Assembly: GCF_029953635.1 (NCBI RefSeq)
Contig: NZ_CP124543.1
Coordinates: forward strand, 1,343,455-1,407,454
DNA: 64,000 nucleotides
Source of the DNA: Halotia branconii CENA392
GTDB taxonomy: Bacteria; Cyanobacteriota; Cyanobacteriia; Cyanobacteriales; Nostocaceae
Direction of reading: 5' to 3'
Position 1 is the first letter of the stretch, and each line of letters begins with the position of its first letter. Below are positions 34,071 to 42,608 of the stretch, piece by piece. A program made the position numbers and the translations under genes. The notes under the pieces are model-generated. The model saw nothing but the letters and a program-made list of their open reading frames with translations, ran no database searches and was not told where the DNA came from.

Positions 34071-34151
34071 TGCGGATGGCGAGACTCGAACTCGCAAGGC
34101 AAAGCCACACGCCCCTCAAACGTGCGCGTATACCAATTCCGCCACATCCGC
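34071..34151 (-). tRNA. trnL-GAG: tRNA-Leu (anticodon GAG)
   Basis: On the minus strand GCGGATG (34151-34145) pairs with CATCCGC near the 3' end, followed by discriminator A (34071). The D arm is GCGGAATTGGTATACGCGC, the anticodon stem CACGT/GCGTG has loop TTGAGGG (anticodon GAG), a long variable arm marks the class II type, and the T arm is GCGAG-TTCGAGT-CTCGC. The 3' CCA is not encoded. Confidence 0.97.
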
Positions 34152-34619
34152 ATGAATCGTCTAAAAAAAGATTGTAGCACAACAAAATCAATATATTAAA
34201 GAAAGCCCGAATTTACCAAAAATTTCAGTTGAAGCATTGATAAATTTCCTAAAGGTAGAGAAGCAGACAGACAGCCACAAATGTAGTAGCTCTACAAGTG
34301 ATCTTAAAAGAGGTATAACTACAGTGGAATTTACTTGCAAGCTGGGGGCAGAAAAGCTGTCACTACTACTATGGCAACGCTATTTTAGCTACAAATCATT
34401 TCGGGCGATCGCCTAAAGCTGAGTTCAGAAAACTAACGAAGAATAGCAACTGTAATGTTGTTAATCTAATCAAATCCTACAGAGGGCATCTCAATTCAGC
34501 TGAGGATGAGGTTGGAAAATCTCCTATTATAATTTGAGATCAAGCGAAAGCATTGTTGTCAGTGGGATAGGAGACAATGTCAATCTACTGGTACTAATAT
34601 CGAATATCGAAGCTAAAAA
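34152..34619. other. accC upstream region
   Basis: About 470 bp without a credible ORF or recognisable RNA. It contains one GCGATCGC HIP1 site (near 34406). It presumably holds the accC promoter. Confidence 0.5.
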
Positions 34620-35963
34620 ATGAAGTTTGACAAAATATTAATTGCCAACCGAGGCGAAATCGCCCTTCGCATTCTCCGCGCTTGTGAAGAAATGGGAATC
34701 GCCACGGTTGCGGTTCACTCTACTGTTGACCGTAATGCGCTCCATGTCCAACTTGCCGATGAAGCAGTTTGCATTGGCGAAGCTGCCAGCAGTAAAAGTT
34801 ATTTGAATATTCCTAATATTATTGCTGCCGCTTTGACCCGCAATGCTAGCGCCATTCATCCCGGTTATGGTTTTTTGGCAGAAAATGCCCGATTTGCGGA
34901 AATCTGTGCCGACCATCACATAGCCTTTATTGGCCCAACTCCTGAAGCTATAAGACTGATGGGGGATAAATCCACCGCCAAAGAAACCATGCAAAAAGCT
35001 GGTGTGCCAACAGTACCAGGTAGTGAGGGATTAGTAGAGTCTGAGCAAGAAGGATTGGCATTTGCCAAAGATATTGGTTATCCCGTCATGATTAAAGCCA
35101 CAGCAGGCGGTGGGGGACGGGGTATGCGTTTGGTGCATTCTGAAAACGAATTTGTCAAACTTTTCTTAGCTGCTCAAGGAGAAGCAGGAGCTGCATTTGG
35201 TAATTCTGGCGTTTATATAGAAAAATTTATTGAACGTCCGCGCCACATTGAATTTCAAATTTTGGCTGATAACTACGGCAATGTGATTCATTTGGGCGAA
35301 AGGGACTGCTCAATTCAACGTCGTAATCAAAAGTTATTAGAAGAAGCCCCTAGCCCTGCACTTGACCTAGATCTGCGTGAAAAAATGGGGTACGCTGCTG
35401 TGAAAGCTGCCCAATTCATCAACTTTACAGGAGCAGGTACTATCGAGTTTCTTTTGGATAGAAACGGCAAGTTTTACTTCATGGAAATGAATACCCGCAT
35501 TCAAGTTGAGCATCCTGTAACAGAAATGATTACCGGAGTAGACTTGGTTGCTGAGCAAATCAGGGTTGCCCAAGGGGAAAGACTGAAGCTAACTCAAGAT
35601 CAAGTAATTTTGCGTGGTCATGCTATAGAATGCCGCATTAATGCTGAAGACCCTGACCATGACTTTCGCCCTGCACCTGGACGTATCAGCGGTTATCTAC
35701 CTCCTGGTGGCCCTGGCGTGCGAATCGATTCTCACGTATACACCGACTACCAAATTCCTCCTTATTACGATTCCCTCATCGGCAAATTAATCGTATGGGG
35801 GCCGGATCGTGCTACTGCTATTAACCGCATGAAACGCGCCTTAAGAGAGTGTGCAATAACTGGTTTGCCCACAACAATTGGGTTTCATCAAAAAATTATG
35901 GAAAATCCCCAGTTTTTAGAAGGTCATGTTTACACCAGTTTCATTCAGGAGATGAAACTGTAG
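34620..35963 (+). CDS. accC: Acetyl-CoA carboxylase, biotin carboxylase subunit
   Basis: The 447-residue AccC carboxylates biotin on AccB using ATP and bicarbonate, the first step of fatty-acid synthesis. Seen: [31 protein letters not shown]-grasp glycine-rich loop [60 protein letters not shown] and [10 protein letters not shown]. All hallmark residues are present and the length is normal. A stem-loop follows the stop. Confidence 0.99.
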   Translation: MKFDKILIANRGEIALRILRACEEMGIATVAVHSTVDRNALHVQLADEAVCIGEAASSKSYLNIPNIIAAALTRNASAIHPGYGFLAENARFAEICADHHIAFIGPTPEAIRLMGDKSTAKETMQKAGVPTVPGSEGLVESEQEGLAFAKDIGYPVMIKATAGGGGRGMRLVHSENEFVKLFLAAQGEAGAAFGNSGVYIEKFIERPRHIEFQILADNYGNVIHLGERDCSIQRRNQKLLEEAPSPALDLDLREKMGYAAVKAAQFINFTGAGTIEFLLDRNGKFYFMEMNTRIQVEHPVTEMITGVDLVAEQIRVAQGERLKLTQDQVILRGHAIECRINAEDPDHDFRPAPGRISGYLPPGGPGVRIDSHVYTDYQIPPYYDSLIGKLIVWGPDRATAINRMKRALRECAITGLPTTIGFHQKIMENPQFLEGHVYTSFIQEMKL

Positions 35964-35999
35964 AAATTGGGGAAATAGAAAAAGGGTAAAGTATAAAAG

Positions 36000-36024
36000 G
36001 CTGAGAAATATCTTAATTCTCAGC
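36000..36024 (+). terminator. Stem-loop after accC
   Basis: GCTGAGAA-N9-TTCTCAGC, a perfect 8-bp stem 36 bp after the accC stop. There is no long T tract, so termination is likely but not certain. Confidence 0.55.
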
Positions 36025-36108
36025 TTAATGCCTTTCCTTTACCTGATCTCGACCTCAGTTTTGTTGAAATTATGGAGATGCTATATAGTCTTAAAAAACG
36101 CGTTCTGA

Positions 36109-36279
36109 CTAAGAGCCTACGGTGTACACACAAGTCATTCGATCCCCCTAAATCCCCCTTAAAAAGGGGGACTTTGACTGTTTTGATTCTTGTTCCCCCC
36201 TTTTTTAAGGGGGGCTAAGGGGGATCAAGCCACATTTTGCACTCAGTACAAAGATGTGTGTATACCGTAGGGCTAAGAG
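36109..36279. mobile_element. MITE-like nested inverted repeat with flanking 7-bp duplication
   Basis: Outer arms are CCTACGGTGTACACACA (36116-36132) and TGTGTGTATACCGTAGG (36255-36271), 16 of 17 paired. The inner arms are GATCCCCCT...(36141 on) and ...AGGGGGATC (to 36226), each carrying a secondary CCCCCTTAAAAAGGGGG hairpin. CTAAGAG lies directly outside on both sides (36109-36115, 36273-36279), consistent with a target-site duplication. Confidence 0.75.
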
Positions 36280-36479
36280 CGATCGCAAATCCCACTAAAT
36301 ACATTTAATCAAGGGGACTACGAACAGCCTTACTGCCCCAACAACCGTTGACCCAAACCGTTAACCGTCTTAAGCTTCTGCCCCTATTTGATCACTTCGA
36401 CTTGAAAAAATGTCGAGTTAAGCGGCAAGCTCAATTTATCGTGATAAACTGCTTCAAGATCATTTGTTCTTGTGTGGCA

Positions 36480-37427
36480 ATGGCGAATCTGCCTCATTTC
36501 ATTCAATATCAAGGTAGCAAACGAAATTTAGCACAGTACATCCTCCAGTTCTTTCCCAAAAATATCAACAGGTTGATAGAGCCTTTTGCTGGAACTGCTG
36601 CAATTAGTGTTGCTACGTCTGGAAATCAGATTTCCCGCAGTTTTTGGCTAAACGATCTGAATAAACCCTTAATCGAGCTACTAGAACTGGCGATAGAGAA
36701 CCCAGATGAGATAGCAGATTTATATTCAGAACTATGGAATGAACAACACACTGATTCCGTAGCTCATTATTTTGAAGTTAGATCAAAATTTAATAAGACT
36801 AATGATCCAAAATTATTTCTTTACTTGCTAGCTAGATGTGTCAAAGGTTCAGTCCGTTACAACTCTGAAGGTTTATTTAACCAAAGCCCGGATAAAAGGC
36901 GGAAAGGAACACGACCTGAGAAAATGAGAAAAAATATAGCAGGTGTATCTAGTCTCCTAAAGGGCAAATGTAAGTTTACAAGTTTAGATTATCGAGAAGT
37001 ATTAGATCAAATTCAGGATACTGATTTCATCTATATGGATCCCCCATATCAGGGGGTATGTGGAAATAGAGATTCGAGATATTTATCTGGAATAGACTTC
37101 GATGATTTTGTATTAGCTCTTGAACAGCTAAATCGAAAAGAAGCCGCATTTGCTATCAGTTACGACGGGAAGTTAGGTGATAGGGCTTTCGGCAAGGTTC
37201 TTCCTCTAAGCTTAAGTCTTGAAAGAATCGAAATTGAAGTTGGAAGATCATCACAGTCTACACTGCTCGGCAAAGAAGAGACTACAGTTGAATCATTGTA
37301 CTTATCGCCAAGTTTGTCCAGAAGCTTAGTGAATACTCAAATTAATGATTTTACTTGTATCGGTAAGAAACCAAAGCAACTAAACCTCCTGGAAAAACAT
37401 GGAGAATTCGCAGCAGCTACCAGATGA
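36480..37427 (+). CDS. D12-class DNA N6-adenine methyltransferase
   Basis: Start ATG 36480 gives MANLPHFIQYQGSKRNLAQY, the usual N-terminus of Dam-like enzymes; a TTG at 36348 would add 44 unrelated residues. The 315 residues contain the SAM motifs (FIQYQGSKRNLA, LIEPFAGTAAIS), target-recognition sequence in the middle and the catalytic DPPY (about 187-190, IYMDPPYQG). It overlaps the HNH nuclease gene by 29 bp, so the pair reads as a type II restriction-modification system. The target sequence is unknown. Confidence 0.92.
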   Translation: MANLPHFIQYQGSKRNLAQYILQFFPKNINRLIEPFAGTAAISVATSGNQISRSFWLNDLNKPLIELLELAIENPDEIADLYSELWNEQHTDSVAHYFEVRSKFNKTNDPKLFLYLLARCVKGSVRYNSEGLFNQSPDKRRKGTRPEKMRKNIAGVSSLLKGKCKFTSLDYREVLDQIQDTDFIYMDPPYQGVCGNRDSRYLSGIDFDDFVLALEQLNRKEAAFAISYDGKLGDRAFGKVLPLSLSLERIEIEVGRSSQSTLLGKEETTVESLYLSPSLSRSLVNTQINDFTCIGKKPKQLNLLEKHGEFAAATR

Positions 37428-38133
37428 CTTCTTGGGACTCTGCCGCTCAATAACAGCAAAGAGACCGAGAGCGGTTATTAATCACATTTTGCAACATGGA
37501 TTTATTACAACTGAGGAGTTGAAAGAAACTTACGGTTATAATCATCCTCCAAGAGCAGCTAGAGACGTTAGAGAAAATGGTATCCCGTTAGAGACTTTTC
37601 GTGTTACTGGGAGTGATGGCAGAAAAATAGCTGCATATCGGTTTGGAGACATTAGCAAGGCAAGATTTACTCGTCTTTCTGGTAGAACAGGTCTATCTAA
37701 GCAGATTAAAAAGATGCTGATTAGCAGATACGGATGTAAGTGTTTTATTTATCTTGAAGAGGTAGATGAACGCGAACTACAAATTGATCACCGTGTCCCT
37801 TTTGAAGTTGATGGTGAGCCAGATCTAGATCCAGAAAACTTCATGCTGCTTTGTGGTTCTGCTAACCGGGCTAAATCCTGGTCATGTGAACATTGTGAAA
37901 ACTGGAACAACACCAAAGATAAATCGATTTGCTTATCGTGCTACTGGGCATACCCAGAAAACTATGAGCATATTGCAATGCGGCAAGTTAGAAGAATAGA
38001 CCTTCTTTGGGAAGGTAGCGATATTGAGATTTATGAAAGGCTCAAGCAAAGAGCCATCAGCACAGAAAAGGAACTGCCAGAGTTTGTCAAGGAAATTATT
38101 GAGCGTGAGATAAATCATAATGGCGACGGCTAA
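37399..38133 (+). CDS. HNH-type restriction endonuclease (partner of the methylase)
   Basis: The 244-residue protein has an N-terminal winged-helix-like region (about 20-85: PRAVINHILQHGFITTEELK, PRAARDVRENGIPLETFRV) and an HNH nuclease core (about 112-160: CKCFIYLEE, LQIDHRVPFEVDGE, ENFMLLCGSANRAKSW) whose Asp-His and Asn residues fit the beta-beta-alpha metal fold. A Cys-rich patch CEHCENWNN...CLSCYW (four Cys) probably binds zinc. ATG 37399 lies inside the methylase gene (different frame, 29-bp overlap), implying coupled translation. A Vsr or homing nuclease is less likely given the methylase partner. Confidence 0.85.
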   Translation: MENSQQLPDDFLGLCRSITAKRPRAVINHILQHGFITTEELKETYGYNHPPRAARDVRENGIPLETFRVTGSDGRKIAAYRFGDISKARFTRLSGRTGLSKQIKKMLISRYGCKCFIYLEEVDERELQIDHRVPFEVDGEPDLDPENFMLLCGSANRAKSWSCEHCENWNNTKDKSICLSCYWAYPENYEHIAMRQVRRIDLLWEGSDIEIYERLKQRAISTEKELPEFVKEIIEREINHNGDG

Positions 38134-38238
38134 CACTGTGTTGGTGCGATCGCTGTTCCTCCTGCTCGCCATTTATGTTGATGATTGGGCGATCGCATTA
38201 AGGACGTTCTGAAAAATTATTTAATCCATAGCCAATTT

Positions 38239-38532
38239 TTAACTGACACGAGACATCATGGTAATTAACCCTTGCTGACCTAGGAGAATTTCTCGTAGCA
38301 AACTGAAGATGCCAACCCAAATAATCGGGGTGATGTCAACTCCACCTATGGGTTGTACTAGTTTTCTGAGGGGGATTAAAAATGGTTCAGTTGGCCAAGC
38401 AATAAGATTAAAAGGTAAGCGATTTAGGTCTACTTGCGGATACCAAGTCAGAATGATCCGGAAAATAAACAAAAATGTCATTAACCCCAACACAGGGCCA
38501 AGAATCCAAACAATTAGGTTAACAGCAGTCAT
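38239..38532 (-). CDS. YggT family membrane protein
   Basis: The 97-residue protein has two hydrophobic segments around the conserved FIFRIILTWYPQVDL and PTEPFLIPLRKLVQPIGGVD, the YggT/Ycf19 signature. The family is linked to membrane protein or osmotic homeostasis and, in plastids, to thylakoid organisation. It lies on the opposite strand to psbX, with a divergent gap of about 270 bp. Confidence 0.92.
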   Translation of the reverse strand: MTAVNLIVWILGPVLGLMTFLFIFRIILTWYPQVDLNRLPFNLIAWPTEPFLIPLRKLVQPIGGVDITPIIWVGIFSLLREILLGQQGLITMMSRVS

Positions 38533-38799
38533 AGAATTGATCTGAAGCTACTATTTGTGAACAGAGAAAAAACTAAAGGCAAAAGCTGACAGTTTTTAAG
38601 CTTTGTAAAGCATTATCTATCTAAATTTTAACCAAATGTTGCTAGTTATGAGCGCGGATATAAAAGCAACTGCCATCAAAACTGCCTTTAAATTGTGACA
38701 AGGTGTTGGCTAGAGCTGCTACATCGTAACTATAGACTTCTCAAGGAAGTAATAGACTATTAGAATTAGGATGAAGTGTGTAAAAAAAGGTTGAGAAGT

Positions 38800-38919
38800 A
38801 TGACGCCTTCTTTAGCAAATTTTCTTTGGAGTCTGGCTTGGGGTGCTGCGATCGTCGTTATCCCTGCTACAGTTGGTTTAATTTTCATTAGTCAGAAAGA
38901 TAAAATCCAGCGCTCATAA
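38800..38919 (+). CDS. psbX: Photosystem II protein PsbX
   Basis: A 39-residue [23 protein letters not shown] then [19 protein letters not shown]. It is a single membrane helix with a basic C-terminal tail, matching cyanobacterial PsbX almost residue for residue as I know it. PsbX is a small PSII core subunit near the QB/PQ channel. The ATG at 38800 is preceded by AAAAAAAGGTTGAGAAGT. It sits next to ycf66, as is usual in cyanobacteria. Confidence 0.96.
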   Translation: MTPSLANFLWSLAWGAAIVVIPATVGLIFISQKDKIQRS

Positions 38920-38957
38920 TGTTGGGTTAAAGAGTCAGTTCGACTCTCATAACTCAT

Positions 38958-39026
38958 TGTCTGTCAGCTATCTACCAATCCTCCCACCGAGGACGAGGTA
39001 TACTTAACTGACAGACATAGACTTTT
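38958..39026 (+). terminator. Probable psbX terminator
   Basis: TGTCTGTCAG (38958-38967) pairs perfectly with CTGACAGACA (39008-39017), followed by TAGACTTTTTTAG. The loop also holds a CCTCCCACCGAGG mini-hairpin. Confidence 0.6.
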
Positions 39027-39156
39027 TTAGTTTTGGGTGAACAACTTCTGAAGCTCTCTTTACCAGATGCTTTGAAGCTTCAATATATTGTGACTAATTA
39101 GAGTAGTGATTTTAATTGTGGCTCGCTAACATAGATTTGATATTGGGAAAAGAGCA

Positions 39157-40071
39157 ATGGTAAATTTTGGGCTGAACTCAGCCAGTGTTCTGGCTCAGGT
39201 CAATTTTGGGACGAACTCAGCCAGTATTCTGGGGATTTTCCTAGCTGTGGCTGGGGCAGCACTGTATTTTCTTCGCACTGTGCGTCCTGAGTTGTCACGA
39301 GATCAAGATATCTTTTTTGCAGCAGTGGGCTTACTCTGCGGTTTCATTCTGATTTTCCAAGGTTGGCGCTTAGATCCGATTTTACAATTTGGTCAACTGC
39401 TTTTAGTTGGGACAACTGTATTTTTCGCAGTGGAAAGTATTCGGCTGCGAGGTATTGCTACGCAACAGGCTAAGCGTAATACACCGATTGTAGACGAAGA
39501 CCGACCTGTAAGCGATCGCTATAGCTACACAGACCGCAGAAGATATCAAGCGGAGATGGAAGCAGATTTAGACCCATTACCTTATGAAGAAGAAGAACGT
39601 CCTGTGCGTCCTCGGATTCGAGGCACTAGGGATGAACGTTCTTCTCGTGATGATTATTACGAGGATCAATCTCCCCGTCGTTCTGAACGCCGTAACATTA
39701 GGGAAAAACCAGAAGTAGCAGACAGAAAGCGTCGGTCTAGTTCTGGGCGTTCAGTAAGCCGTACTCCGGAAAAATATGAAGAAGAAGATTGGGGTTCTCC
39801 TTCTAAAGAAACCGATGATTGGGAAAATTTAGGTGGAGAAGTGAGAAAACCTTCTCGCCGTACTAATACTAACAATAACCCCGTGCGTCCAGAAAGCCGC
39901 GATCAAGATGTTGTTCCTCCCAGACAAAAAAGACGGCGACCTCCTGCTGACTCAACTCCTCGAAGAGTGCGCGAAGATGATGAGGCAATAACAACTGACT
40001 ACGTACCATACAATCCAATTGAAAAGTTAGATGAGGAACCGGATAACTCCACAAATTTTGATGATGTTTAA
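39157..40071 (+). CDS. ycf66: Ycf66 family protein
   Basis: The 304-residue protein has a hydrophobic N-terminal half (about 15-110, three membrane segments: ILGIFLAVAGAALYFLRTVR, DIFFAAVGLLCGFILIFQGW, FGQLLLVGTTVFFAVESIRL) and a long, highly charged Arg/Glu/Asp-rich disordered C-terminus. The N-terminus shows a duplication (VNFGLNSASVL / VNFGTNSASIL). Ycf66 is conserved in cyanobacteria and plastids and its function is not established. It follows psbX on the same strand. Confidence 0.92.
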   Translation: MVNFGLNSASVLAQVNFGTNSASILGIFLAVAGAALYFLRTVRPELSRDQDIFFAAVGLLCGFILIFQGWRLDPILQFGQLLLVGTTVFFAVESIRLRGIATQQAKRNTPIVDEDRPVSDRYSYTDRRRYQAEMEADLDPLPYEEEERPVRPRIRGTRDERSSRDDYYEDQSPRRSERRNIREKPEVADRKRRSSSGRSVSRTPEKYEEEDWGSPSKETDDWENLGGEVRKPSRRTNTNNNPVRPESRDQDVVPPRQKRRRPPADSTPRRVREDDEAITTDYVPYNPIEKLDEEPDNSTNFDDV

Positions 40072-40125
40072 ATCACCTCGGATGGATGTAAGCTTAGAGG
40101 CGACAAAAAATAGTTAATAGTTGAG

Positions 40126-40695
40126 GTGAAAAAATTTACACCTAAATTTTGGCTCCAAAGACCAATTCGCTGGAGCCTAGTTTTTAGCTTGACAAGTTTG
40201 CTGATATCTTGTAACTCCAATGATATCCCTATTGGGCCGACTTCCCTTAATAGTCGCTACACTGAGGAACAACCAGGATTGAGTGGAAATGGGCGCTTTT
40301 TAGCGTTTATTTCTAATCGCAATGGTAGTCATCAACTTTTGGTGTATGACTTGAGCCAGCAGCGCTTTGTTCGCACACCAGGCTTAAATCGACCAGAAAC
40401 AATTGCTGAAAGTCCTAGCTTGAGCTATACCGGACGTTATATTGCTTATATTACTAGCGACCAAGGTAGACCCGTGGTAGCGCTTTATGATCGTGCTACG
40501 CAACAGTCGCAAATCCTCACCCCAACATATCGCGGCTGGGTCAGAAATCCTGGTATTAGTCCAGATGGACGCTATATTGTATTTGAAACCGCCAGCCGGG
40601 GTCAGTGGGATATTGAAGTATTAGATCGAGGCCCCAATCTGGAGTTAGATATACCCAATGGCGCTACTGTGGATACACCCCCGACATCACCATAG
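40126..40695 (+). CDS. TolB-like beta-propeller lipoprotein, 189 aa
   Basis: GTG 40126 starts a lipoprotein signal (WSLVFSLTSLLISCNSN, lipobox LLISC). WD40/TolB-like repeats follow (GRFLAFISNRNGSHQLLVYD, GRYIAYITSDQGRPVVALYD, GRYIVFETASRGQWDIEVLD), the typical PD40 pattern. There are only three or so blades, so a partial propeller or an oligomer. The next gene is a paralogue, pointing to tandem duplication. It is anchored in a periplasmic membrane face; function unknown. Confidence 0.8.
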   Translation: MKKFTPKFWLQRPIRWSLVFSLTSLLISCNSNDIPIGPTSLNSRYTEEQPGLSGNGRFLAFISNRNGSHQLLVYDLSQQRFVRTPGLNRPETIAESPSLSYTGRYIAYITSDQGRPVVALYDRATQQSQILTPTYRGWVRNPGISPDGRYIVFETASRGQWDIEVLDRGPNLELDIPNGATVDTPPTSP

Positions 40696-40812
40696 TGGCA
40701 GGGGGCAGGGGAGCAGAAGAAGCAAGGGAGCAGGGAGCAGGGAGACAAGGAGAAAGAAAGATTATGAACAAATTCAAGACATTCTTCATTCCCCTCTGCA
40801 CCCCGCACCCCG
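40690..40812. repeat. G-rich/C-rich repeat carrying AAGGAG and ATG
   Basis: A G-rich heptamer tract leads into a block (40731-40810) that is almost identical to 55973-56052. The block contains AAGGAG (40747-40752), then ATG (40764), and ends TTCATTCCCCTCTGCACCC. Confidence 0.85.
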
Positions 40813-41528
40813 AAGTTGCTCCACTTGGTGAGGCAGCCCGGTCTTGTTGTTCCAACAAAGAGGGACTGCCGAACCCGGAGGGGGAGACCCCAAGACCCAC
40901 AAGGGGTGCGGCAGTCACTCATGGGGGAAACCCCCAAGACCGCGCTGCCTTACCGCACTTCTCTTCTGCCCCTCTGCCTCTTTCTCATGCCCCATGCCCA
41001 ATACCCAATCGCATTATTCTTATACCTATATTTACTTGCTTAGGGTTATTAAGTGGATGTTTTGGCTATCCCCGCTTAGTAAGTTATCCTTTTGATCCGG
41101 GGGGACGCAGTATTAATAGTCTTGCGTCGGAATTAAATCCCCAAATTTCTGGAAGATACATTGTTTTTACTAGTGACAGGCGGGGTAGCCAAGATGTTTA
41201 TATGTTTGATACATTGAGCCGCAGCTTAGTTGAGTTACCCGGTTTAAACTCTTTAGATACAATCGCCTCTCATCCTAGTGTTTCAGAAAATGGGCGTTAT
41301 ACTGTGTTTGCCGCTAGTCGCCAAGGGCGATCAGCTATTTTTATTTATGACCGCGAAACGCGCCAATCAAGGAGTTTAACGGCTAATTTGCAAGCAGAAG
41401 TTCGCAACCCTACTATTAGCGCTGATGGTAGTAGGATTGCTTTTGAGTCTAGTAACAATGGACACTGGAATATTTTAGTTTATAACCGTTCTGGACAGCC
41501 CTTGAATATATCTCAAGATCCCCGTTGA
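40764..41528 (+). CDS. TolB-like lipoprotein paralogue with repeat-derived 5' end
   Basis: From about residue 82 it is a normal lipoprotein: IILIPIFTCLGLLSGCFGYP (lipobox LLSGC), then PD40-type repeats (GRYIVFTSDRRGSQDVYMFD, GRYTVFAASRQGRSAIFIYD, GSRIAFESSNNGHWNILVYN). Before it the frame runs through two dispersed repeats with no usual start codon close to the signal peptide. The only good start is ATG 40764 inside a repeat, with AAGGAG 11 nt upstream. The original start was probably lost or displaced by repeat insertion. It may be expressed with an odd N-terminal extension or be broken. Confidence 0.6.
   Translation: MNKFKTFFIPLCTPHPEVAPLGEAARSCCSNKEGLPNPEGETPRPTRGAAVTHGGNPQDRAALPHFSSAPLPLSHAPCPIPNRIILIPIFTCLGLLSGCFGYPRLVSYPFDPGGRSINSLASELNPQISGRYIVFTSDRRGSQDVYMFDTLSRSLVELPGLNSLDTIASHPSVSENGRYTVFAASRQGRSAIFIYDRETRQSRSLTANLQAEVRNPTISADGSRIAFESSNNGHWNILVYNRSGQPLNISQDPR
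40818..40955. repeat. Dispersed GC-rich repeat, copy 2
   Basis: Shares three blocks with 221-336. It also holds GCAGTCACTCATGGGGGAAA then CCCCCAAGACCGCGCTGCC, related to 50332-50372. GGGGGAGACCCCAAGACCCA is an internal hairpin. Confidence 0.75.
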
Positions 41529-41598
41529 AGAGGAGCAGGGGAAGCAGGGGGAGCAGGGGAGGCAGCACTTCGACTACGCTCAGTACAAGTGCCCCATG
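41528..41598. repeat. G-rich heptamer and CTTCGACTACGCTCAGT repeats
   Basis: GGAGCAGGGGAAGCAGGGGG and related units, then CTTCGACTACGCTCAGTACA and CCCCATGCCC. It lies between convergent genes. Confidence 0.75.
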
Positions 41599-41600
41599 CC

Positions 41601-42608
41601 CTATGCCCTATTCTCATTTTCTCTTTGCACAGATTCAATGAGCGATCGCACTTGTGAGGTTCCTTGAGAAGATTCAAAGGATAAGGGAAATTTGCCTCGA
41701 CTTAACATTCGTAAACCTAAAGGTGCAAGAGTAAGCAATCCTTTGAGGTCTTTAAAATAGTTACCGACCACTTGTAACCCAAATTTTCGTTCGTCAATCC
41801 AACCACCTTCTTTAACTAAATCTACCAACACTTTCCGGTGACGAATTGAGCGACTGTCGTTGGCTTGTTTTTGTGCGAGAATTTCTTGCTTAATTTTAGT
41901 AATTTGCTCTAATGGTGCTACATCCATTGGGCAAACTGAATCGCAATAAAGACAGCGGGTACAGCCCCAAACGCCTTTAGTGCCATCATTATAGCTTGCT
42001 AAGCGATTTTCTGTATCACTATCGCGAGAATCTGCAACCATGCGGTAGGCTTTGGCTAAGGCGTGGGGGCCAACAAAGCTGGGATCAACTTCACGGGCAT
42101 TGCACTCTGAGTAGCAAGCGCCACACATAATACAGTTACCAGTTTGATCTAAGCGCGATCGCTCTTGTGGTGTTTGCAAAAATTCTCGTTCTGGAATTTG
42201 TCGGGCGGCTGTACTTACATAAGGTGCGATCGCTTCTAGATTATTCCAGAAACTGCTCATATCCACGACTAAATCTTTAATCACGGGCATATTACCTAAA
42301 GGAGCCACCGTGATTTCTGGAATACTATTTGCTTTACCTTCTGGTGAACAAACTTTTTGTAATCTAGCAAGTTCATCACCAACATTTTCCTTACAAGCTA
42401 GAGCCGAACGTCCATTGATTCGCATAGAACAGCTACCACAAATTGTATTGCGGCAATTTTTGCGAAAGGCTAATGTTCCGTCTTGCTCCCACTTAATTTG
42501 ATTGAGACAGTCCAGAATTGTATTGCTAGATTCCGCCGCTACAAGGTAAGTTTGCACAACAGGAGAGGAGTTTTCTTGTTGTCGAATGATCTTAAAAATA
42601 ACTTCCAT
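41601..42608 (-). CDS. sdhB: Succinate dehydrogenase/fumarate reductase iron-sulfur subunit
   Basis: Start ATG 42608 (TTG 42617 gives three extra residues). The 335 residues have the plant-type [2Fe-2S] motif CRNTICGSCSMRI...C and two cysteine clusters CIMCGACYSEC and CTRCLYCDSVCPMDV for [4Fe-4S] and [3Fe-4S]. It transfers electrons from the flavoprotein SdhA toward quinone. sdhA is not adjacent, which is common in cyanobacteria. There is a long C-terminal tail (about 90 residues past the last cluster). Confidence 0.94.
   Translation of the reverse strand: MEVIFKIIRQQENSSPVVQTYLVAAESSNTILDCLNQIKWEQDGTLAFRKNCRNTICGSCSMRINGRSALACKENVGDELARLQKVCSPEGKANSIPEITVAPLGNMPVIKDLVVDMSSFWNNLEAIAPYVSTAARQIPEREFLQTPQERSRLDQTGNCIMCGACYSECNAREVDPSFVGPHALAKAYRMVADSRDSDTENRLASYNDGTKGVWGCTRCLYCDSVCPMDVAPLEQITKIKQEILAQKQANDSRSIRHRKVLVDLVKEGGWIDERKFGLQVVGNYFKDLKGLLTLAPLGLRMLSRGKFPLSFESSQGTSQVRSLIESVQRENENRA

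Noticed and set aside
33947..34180. 77-aa minus ORF across tRNA-Leu
   Set aside because: It overlaps a clear tRNA gene.
36348..36479. N-terminal extension of the methylase from TTG 36348
   Set aside because: The 44 extra residues have no methylase similarity, and ATG 36480 gives the standard N-terminus.
37399..38133. HNH gene as a homing endonuclease or Vsr
   Set aside because: There is no intron or intein context; the overlapping methylase makes a restriction enzyme more likely.
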